Source of the DNA: Gonapodya sp. JEL0774
Taxonomy: Eukaryota > Monoblepharomycota > Monoblepharidomycetes > Monoblepharidales > Gonapodyaceae
NCBI GenBank assembly: GCA_027604505.1
Contig: JADIIX010000030.1
Span: forward strand, 62,001-126,000
Direction of reading: 5' to 3'
Length of the DNA stretch: 64,000 bases
In this document: in pieces, positions 56,836 through 64,000 of the stretch
How positions within the stretch are numbered: the first letter of the stretch is position 1
How the letters are laid out: the number at the start of each line of letters is the position of its first letter
Made by a program: the position numbers and the translations under genes
The notes under the pieces: generated by a model
The model's input: the letters and a program-made list of their open reading frames with translations, nothing else
The model's database searches: none
Told to the model about the DNA's origin: nothing

Positions 56836-57862
56836 ATGAACCTTTTTGGTCGTCGCAAGGAACCAAAAGTTGCCCCCAAAGATGCCATGGCAAAGTTGCG
56901 GGAGACCTCGGACATGCTGGAGAAGAGAGAGAAATACCTGGAGAATAAAATAGATGCGGAGCTCAAGTTTGCGAAGCTGAATGCTTCCAAGAACAAACGA
57001 GGTGAGCTCACTGAAGCTATCTTGCTCCTGAGATTCCCTGCCGTGATCTTAGCTGGTGAATGAGGATGTTGGAATCCAATCCTGCTGTTCAACTCACGAA
57101 GTGTGCTCATTCCTCAATGTTGATCCCCTGGACGTGATTCGTAACGACGCGGATCATTCCTTTGCATGCATTCCTGCCTGTTGTTGGGGCTACAGCTGCT
57201 CTTATGGCTCTTAAGCGGAAAAAGACATATGAGACAGAAATCAATCGACTCGGCAACACCAGGGCGACCATCGAGGCACAACTCGGTGCCATTGAGAGTA
57301 CAAATATCAACATGGAAGTTATGAAAGCCATGCAGGCGGGTGGACAAGCTATGAAGACGATGCACGGTGACCTGTAAGTGCAATCGGATTGCTAAAGCAA
57401 TATTCACACTCCTCCCGAACGCCGTTCCCATTCAGCACTATCGATAAAGTTGACAATGCGATGGATGATATACGAGAACAAATGGACCTCGCTAACGAAC
57501 TCGCAGAGGCGTTCGCCCAACCAACAGGTTTCGGTGTAGACTACGACGAGGATGAGTTGAACGCAGAATTAGACGCACTGGAGGAGGAAGCTTTGGAAGA
57601 ACGGTTTGCTGAGGTTCCAGGTGTTTCGCTACCGGGAGTGCCCAGTACAACTCCTGGTGAGTTTGGCGAGCTCGACTGAAAGTTCCAATGTTTTTGCTGA
57701 CTATGTAGCACCCTTCGCACTTTTCTCGCGTGCTTTCATGAATATGTCTTGTTCACGATATCATCTACAGTTATTGCAGGCCCGCCGAGACCTGTGAAAG
57801 CTCAGCCTGTGGAAGAAGACGACGAGGAACTCAACCAACTCAAGATGCAAATGGCTATCTAA
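56836..57862 (+). CDS. SNF7: ESCRT-III subunit Snf7/CHMP4 (Vps32)
   Basis: Exon 1: MNLFGRRKEPKVAPKDAMAK, then LEKREKYLENKIDAELKFAK and NASKNKR. After an intron: AALMALKRKKTYETEINRLG, then IEAQLGAIESTNINMEVMKA. After another: VDNAMDDIREQMDLANELAE. The acidic C-terminal half has YDEDELNAELDALEEEALEE and ends EEDDEELNQLKMQMAI. This is the Snf7 core: a basic N-terminal helical hairpin that polymerises on endosomal membrane and an acidic autoinhibitory tail carrying a Vps4-binding MIM-like motif. It drives multivesicular-body sorting and membrane scission. Four exons or so; the length (near 220 residues) is normal. Confidence 0.94.
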
Positions 57863-57937
57863 CATGTTAGTATAATTAGTGAAGCTCTGTGTAAGTGGCG
57901 TGAGGGAAGGGAAGGGGTGCTGGATTAGATATAGGGC

Positions 57938-57954
57938 GGGGGGGGGGGGGGGGG
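57938..57954. repeat. G17 homopolymer
   Basis: Seventeen consecutive G, followed by GTGTCGGGGG, in the convergent region between SNF7 and BUB2. It could form a G-quadruplex on the plus strand. Such runs are also prone to sequencing length error. Confidence 0.85.
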
Positions 57955-58154
57955 TGTCGGGGGTGTAGAACAAGCATCCAAATGACTTTTGTGGGACATG
58001 GACTAGTCAAATTCTAAATTTCGTTGATATTGCTATACAGATTGTGTGTGGGGTGGTTGTGTTTCTACATTACATTCATCAAATTTGGTGTTTTCGTGCA
58101 ATTATCCTAGAAGGTGACGTCGCGTTGCTACCACCTCTCCCCATCTAGACAACT

Positions 58155-59997
58155 TTACATTGCGACCCCTCCTTGAAGAGCCCCGGAATGATCACCACTC
58201 AAACCGAGCTGAAAGAGTACCTGGGGATCGTAGGGATGTCGCACAAGTTGATCAAAGAGGCTCTCGTCGATGCCCGGGAGTAGGCGGTGAACGACCATTT
58301 CTACACAGAGGCGTGCACGAAGAGACGGGAACGTTCGCAGACGGCGGCTGGGACTGGTGGTGAGAAATGTTATCACTCGCGGAAGAACTATCGGAGGTCA
58401 ATTCCCGTCTGCAACAACGACCCACCTCTCGTCGGCCAGCAAATCGTCCCTCATCATCATCAATTGCGCTATGATGCACAAAATGTTGAAGTGGACACCC
58501 CACGCCAAGAGGAAGTCCCAGAGTCTCAAAACCTCATCCAAGGGTTGAACACAAGCAGAAAAGGTTAGAACAACTGTATTCAAAAAAATGTTGAGATCTC
58601 AAAACAAGAAGAGAAACAACACGAATTTGAACTCACGTGGCATGGCAAAAGTTTGCACGGTGAGGCCCTTGCTCTTTAAGTGTTGGTGAAGTGCAGGATC
58701 GAGGACAGAAAAGCAAATATCTAAGAGCTTCACATGCAAAGTTTGTTAAAGAAATTGTTTGCCGTTGTTGCAGTGAGACATCTGCTTCGGAGCATACCTT
58801 TAAACCGCAGTGCGCACCTTCCAGGCTTGGTTGTACGTATAGCGGACAATTATTTTGGATAAAATTGGTGAAAACAAAGAAGGCATCGAGTTCCGAGGGC
58901 ATAACGTAGATTATAGGAGCAAGGAGAACGTTCATTCCCTGAACGTATGAAAAGCGAAAGGAGAGGAGGTGTGACGTTGGAAAGTCTAGGTCGGAGCTGT
59001 TTGACTAGGAAGCTAGGAAGAAGTGAGAATTGATATTAACTCACCTTTCGCTTTCCACGCGAATGCGTTTAGGACACGTATCATCGCTACTTCCTCTACC
59101 TTGTCTAAGAACCTCTCGTCGGTGGCCAGAGTCCGGAAAGTATCGTTCTTGATCTTGTCATACACATCAGACTCTCGCCTCGCAACGAGTGATATATACT
59201 CCGAGGAAGAGATACGATAGACACCTAGCAAAATTTTCCACACCTGACTTCGTAGTGTGTGTATCACAGGGGGCAGGACTATTGCGGACCCTGCTCGCCC
59301 AGTGCCCGAAGCGGGAACACTCTAAGAGTAGTCAAAATAAAAAGTATTCACCATCAAGTCAAACTAGGATTGAAGTCCTTTGCTTGAATGCTCGGTCACG
59401 TTGGGCACTCACATCCAGTTCTGGAAGGCCTTCCGACAGAATTAGTTTCCTCAGTTTCCGTAGCGACTCCCGAAGGTCTCTCTCCGTTTTATTGCTTGCA
59501 CCTAGAAGCGTTTCATATTTTGCTCTCAGCCCCATCTGAAAGTTTCGCCCCCTCGGAGGACTCCCGAGATGAGACGAATTGGAGGGATTGGATGCATTGG
59601 AGGATGTAGAGGGAAATCCACGCTTAGGCACAGGGGGATGACTCGAAAAAGACTGTCCAGATGAGGGGCGTAGAGGTGAAGAAGGCTGGTACTTTGTGGG
59701 GGAAGGAGTCGGCAAAGGTGGTTTAAACTTGAGATGTGAGGACTGTGATGTTGAGCTGTTCCAGGTCTGCTTGGTACCGGAATTAATGGAATTAAGTCCT
59801 TTACTACCAGAAGGAGCTCCTGGGCGAATGGTTGGCTGAGGAACGCTTGCCGTTGGAGGGGTCTGGGCTCTCAGCCGTGATGGCGACGCCGGCGCGTAAC
59901 TTCGCGGAGACCCCGCCGAAGTCCCTGAATGCGGCGATGTCGATAGCAAGAGATGATGTCCAGAAACTCCGGTCGATGGGGGATTGCTCGGGGGCAT
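58155..59997 (-). CDS. BUB2: mitotic checkpoint TBC GAP Bub2/Cdc16
   Basis: Starts MPPSNPPSTG with a Ser/Pro-rich leader of about 150 residues not found in the compact yeast protein. Then KYETLLGASN and LRKLRKLILSEGLPE, the Bub2 N-terminal signature; VWKILLGVYRIS; YDKIKNDTFRTLATDERFLD with the IxxDxxR arginine finger; SYVQGMNVLLAPIIYVMPSE with the YxQG glutamine finger; TFSACVQPLDEVLRLWDFLL; AWGVHFNILCI. After the last intron: RTFPSLRARLCVEMVVHRLL and SLFDQLVRHPYDP. Bub2 with Bfa1 is the GAP for Tem1/Spg1 at spindle poles, holding back mitotic exit or septation until the spindle is positioned. Both catalytic fingers are present, so GAP activity is likely. The gene lies 111 bp below the end of the EST1/SMG6-like gene on the same strand. 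Confidence 0.92.
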
Positions 59998-60108
59998 AAG
60001 GACCAGGGGAGAGACAAGTTATTTGTTTCTGGGTTCTTGACCTGGGACGCTGTGATGTGCTGTGTGAGAAAAGCACACACCAGATCGATACCATGCGAAT
60101 CTGTATAT

Positions 60109-63100
60109 TCACGACAAAACGATAGATTGCAACTCTCCCAGATCTACTACCTCAATGTCCCTTGTACGCGCTTTCACGCGCAGATTTCGATCTTCCGTAA
60201 CGAGCAGAACAGGCATAGCGGTGTCATAGTCATTTTCTTTGGCACCCACAGAAGCGCCTGAAGTCTTGCTTCCGGTGGCCCACCATACGCAGAGTTCTAA
60301 GATCACATCATCATTTGTCAGTCGCCGACCGTCCAACCCCACAGTGCGTTCCTCAGCAAGTCCCACCGAGTCCCACCCAGGAAGAAAGCTTCCCTTACTA
60401 GTTTGCAAACGCAACCGCCCCAAGCCCAAAACGCCCGTCCCCAGAGCTGCCTTGATGAAGTCCGCGGCCGCTTTTGCATCAGTACGATCTTTACTCAAGC
60501 CATCCAGCTCGGCTGCGACAACAAGCGGCACAATAACGTGCCACTTGCCCGATTCAACTACTCGTCGTACAGTGTCCAGTTTGTGCAAGTAACAATTGGT
60601 ATCGAAAACAACGCGCGTGTGACCGGGCTTTGCAGTCAGGCAGGACAGTGACCCCTTAGACGTTTGCGCGAACCCTTCTCCATGCCGTCCTGTCACACGA
60701 GAGCTACCATCCCGACCAATCAAGTCAACTTGTGTCGGTTTGATCCTCGCTGAAAGCTTCGTTAGCCGATCCCGCTCCGCCCTCAAACCTAACACATTTT
60801 CATCTTGATCCATGGATCCCAGAAAAGTGGCGTATTCTATCACCTGCTCTTGTTCGTCGTCAGCCGCAATCGGCCAACTTCGTGGCACGGCAACAACAGG
60901 GATTGCAGGAGGGGGAGGACCAGTGTGCTTGGTACGGGCTGGTTTTCTCGGAGAATCTACTTGCGGCGATTTCCGAAGAGTTTGCTCTGACATTTGTTTC
61001 TCTTTGAGATCCTTAGGTTCCGCGTCTGAACCCTCGCTCGTTGTCGGATCACCCTGCTTGGATAATGCCATGCGGGATAAGGGCGATTTGGCTAATTGCT
61101 GTGCTCCGGTCACATTCATGCAGCGCCTTGCGGTTTCCTGATCCACTGCACAAGGCATCATACGGTTCTCCCATCCGGCCATGCATTTTTCTGAGACGGC
61201 GATTGCCCACCATGTATCACCACCGTCCAGGCCAATCGGAATACCCTCCAGTTCTGGTACTCGGGATCCGAACCGCTTTGTACCGGGGTAATATGTCATG
61301 AACGATGTGAGCTGCGAAACATTTATTGGTCAGCAACATCGCAAGACGACGGAAAATGATCACGTACTTGAGTCAGTTCCCGGCCTAGAACCAATACCCG
61401 TAGCCTCCTGGCCCATTTCACCGAATCATCTTCCTTCTCAGCCAGGCGAGTAACCAGGCCGAATCCAGAACTCTCTAGATCACTAGATTTCTCAATATCG
61501 AGAAAAGTTTGGATCCATGGTGCGGGATTAACCAGCTTGTCCTTTAAAACCCCACGTTTGAGAGCGTGCGACCCATGAGACCTTGAAAGCGGCTCGAAGT
61601 TGCGTAGATCAACATCCTCAGGCAACGCAATCCCAGTGAGATAAATTGGCGAAGAGGATGAATTAACATCGATATTGAGTCCAGGAACAGAATCAAAGTC
61701 AAATGAAGGATCCCTTTGTCGCATCTTCTCGAGCAAGACGTTAAGGGCTCTGACAGCAGCAGGAAAGATGCGCACAGCCACAGTCCCCCCCTGGTCATCT
61801 GACATAGCTCTAAACCGCATGAGAGGGTCGTAACCAACATCCCACTGCCCTTTGGTCAGCGCTACAAGCCACAACAAGCACACTTCAAATGAGACCAGCA
61901 ACACATCGTTTTCTGGATCCGTCGGGTCCGATCGCTCCGCGCGCACAACCCATGCCTTGATCACCTCCCAGTACACAAGGACAAACACCCGCATGGCCCC
62001 GTCCAGACGCGGATCATACTCTCGCTGGCCAGACTCCTGTAGTGGGTGTGTAGCCCAATAAGATTTAAAAGTTTGGTGCTGGAGCGCCACCGCAACGCAA
62101 GCGCATTGCAGCCAGGCGTCAGGCGGGCCCTCAAGGTGCGGTTGAGCGAGGTATCGACGCAGCAGGAACGTCCAGTCCCTAATGGCCCGCTGAAACTCTT
62201 CCATGCGAGTCTTGGTGTGGATAATGCCGACTGCCCGAGTGAGAGCGACTTCCATTTCTTCCTTCCCTGCTGTTCGTACTCGGCCTTTACGGCCACGCAG
62301 ACAACCCTTGATCTGGTCCCACTTATGACGATTCTGCTCAAAGAGAACCAGGAGTGCCTCTCGGCAATCGTATGGTCGCAAACTGCACTGTGCACGAAGA
62401 AGGAAATGCAAGGGGCTAAGAGGTTGTGATAACAAGTGGCCAGGTGGCGGATGTACAAGTCCTTGACCGGGCGAGAGTTCCACTGGGCTGGACAGGTAAG
62501 CAATGGCGAGATGGTTGAAACGTACACCTGCAATAATCAACCCCAGCGAGTTACAGTCTCAGTTACGAGCAATGGAAATGGGCTCAGACCCTCACCGAAA
62601 GTCGGCTGCATTCTGGCGGCAACCTCATACAACACAAGGCTCCTCTCCCAGTCCACCACGTGACCTGATGCCGTCCACCTGTATCGCGACATATCACCCA
62701 AATATGAGAAGCACCGCGCATAGAACCCGACGGCTACCTCGTCCCATCCGCTCCTTCCTGCCCTCTCCTGCATTTCCGACGTGGCGACGAGACGGAGAGC
62801 GTACCGATATACAATCTCACACTGCGTAAGATACTGAAAGAATGCAGATTTTATATCAGGATCGACCATCGACCCGGCGTTCACAGCTGTATAGACACTG
62901 GATGGTGGTCCAGAGTCTTGTTCCACCGGCTGCATAATTGCCGCGATGTACTCTGTTCTGAATGTTTCAACAATCGGATACATGGCATGCTTCCACAATC
63001 GTACCTCAACGTCGTAGCCAACCTTCTGCTGACGTGCGGCGTCCGATCCCGTGCCAACCTCCGGGGAACCACCAACAACTGGATCCGTACCTGAATCCGT

Positions 63101-64000
63101 GAACTCGCGTTGGCCGTGAGGAACATGACCACCATGCTTTCCTCTTATTGCGAGTTGGGGGTCAAGTTTAAGAAAGGTGAGGTACAATGTGAGCAGGCGG
63201 AGACGCTTGTTGACTCGCTCTAATGTTGCCTGTGCCTTGGGAATGACATTGCGGTCAAACGTCGTTTCAGTGTTTTGTGCCGGAGAGTTAGAGGCTTCGA
63301 GAGTACTTCCGAGCAATAACGCCTGCGCAGGCATGACACCCAATTCGTCAACTTTGGTGTTCAAGTCCTCTTGTTCTGGGCTCCGGCGTACGAGCTTCGT
63401 TTGAGACAAATCGCGTTCGATGTCACAAATTTCACGATAGATGGACTTCATATGACGGTGAATGCGACCTTTATCAACCAACTGTTGTGCTCCTGTTAAG
63501 GGGAGACTCAAGGAGGATTGTGGAGGTGTTCCTGGCCTTGGAGAGACCGTGACCGAGTCACTGTCGTATTCAGCCTGTCCTTGTCCATTATTCGACGTTG
63601 TTAATCCTACGACGAGAGTAGTCACCATTGAGGCACGGCGACGCGCATCCGCCGCGAGGGACTGAGGCGAGTGCGGTGGGAGGAGTGGATCCTCCGCGGC
63701 AGGGTTCCGAAGTGAGCGCGTGCCTGAATACGGTGCATCGGCGCTGGGAGAGAATTTACCAGCAGAAAAAGAAATCGCCTCTGGGGGTCCCTTGCGGGCA
63801 GTCGAGCTCGAATCAAGAAACGGCCTCGACGTATTTTCAGAGCCTCGTGAAAGAGGTCGCTGCATTTGCTGGTGGTTGGTGAATACTGCATGAGAAATAG
63901 GAAGAGAGTATCGCGATCCTTGCTGGTGTCGTTGTGCCGGGGATGCCCAGGACGAGCGCTGCTGCTGATTCGTAAGCTGCCGCTGTCTGGATGGTTGTGG
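60109..64000 (-). CDS. EST1/SMG6-like PIN-domain protein, 5' end beyond the window
   Basis: The frame is open to the right edge; the visible N-terminus is Gln-rich (NQQQRSSWASPAQRHQQ). The EST1 14-3-3-like region has HRHMKSIYREICDIERDLSQ, ATLERVNKRLRLLTLYLTFL and a TPR section, then EST1 DNA/RNA-binding-type helices such as RWTASGHVVDWERSLVLYEV. Long middle exons follow (62537 down to 61323). The C-terminal PIN domain shows TRVVFDTNCYLHKLDTVRRV, VPLVVAAELDGLSKD, DDVILELCVWW and VLLVTEDRNLRVKARTRDIE, ending LQSIVLS. The acidic nuclease residues (Asp, Glu, Asp, Asp) are in place, so endonuclease activity is likely. In animals SMG6/EST1A cuts NMD targets and also binds telomerase. Which role applies here is unknown. 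Yeast Est1 lacks an active PIN. Confidence 0.88.

Overview
This window is nuclear DNA of a fungus. Most genes are broken by short GT-AG introns (about 55-150 nt), they lie close together on both strands, and many are recognisable fungal or pan-eukaryotic housekeeping genes: PAB1, ROK1, ribosomal P0, an YPK-type kinase, SNF7, BUB2 and an EST1/SMG6-type PIN protein. Several others are absent from yeasts and are known mainly from animals or early-diverging fungi: a KAT14/ATAC2-like acetyltransferase, a MUL1-like mitochondrial RING E3, a DH-BAR RhoGEF, a DAACS (SLC1-superfamily) carrier, and a PIN-bearing EST1. I infer an early-diverging (chytrid-like) fungus. The genus cannot be read from the sequence. 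I saw no mobile element, CRISPR array, rRNA or confident tRNA.

Layout. 1-5.0 kb: a Ser/Thr-rich one-pass membrane protein with a long cytosolic tail (+). 5.4-10.1 kb: a DAACS carrier, a tiny membrane ORF and an RNase P/MRP Rpp21/Snm1-like protein (all -). 10.3-16.2 kb: an ABCG transporter and PAB1 (both +). 17.1-18.4 kb: a gene resembling a bacterial membrane-protein family (-), divergent from ROK1 (+, 18.5-21.1 kb). 21.3-31.1 kb, all -: a DH-BAR RhoGEF, an YPK-like kinase, ribosomal P0 and a CYSTM protein. 31.2-36.3 kb, all +: aldo/keto reductase, metallophosphoesterase and GH26 glycosidase. 36.9-45.4 kb: the giant KAT14-like gene (-), divergent from a PHD-SET gene (+, 45.6-51.3 kb). 51.4-53.0 kb: MUL1-like E3 (-). 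54.2-55.9 kb: enoyl-CoA hydratase (+). 56.8-57.9 kb: SNF7 (+). 58.2-64.0 kb: BUB2 and an EST1/SMG6-like gene cut by the right edge (both -).

Four head-to-head pairs share intergenic regions of only 117-156 bp, so bidirectional promoters are common here. The KAT14/PHD-SET pair is the most suggestive because both products are chromatin proteins. The most unusual items are a spliced fungal gene with the layout of an uncharacterised bacterial membrane-protein family, a KAT14 homologue carrying a roughly 2,000-residue low-complexity insertion with a duplicated scrap of its own coding sequence lying 3' of it, an in-frame internal duplication in ribosomal P0, and an 11-nt microexon in the CYSTM gene. 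Exon joins were inferred by eye from GT-AG signals, reading frame and family similarity. Starts, stops and strands are more reliable than individual splice sites.
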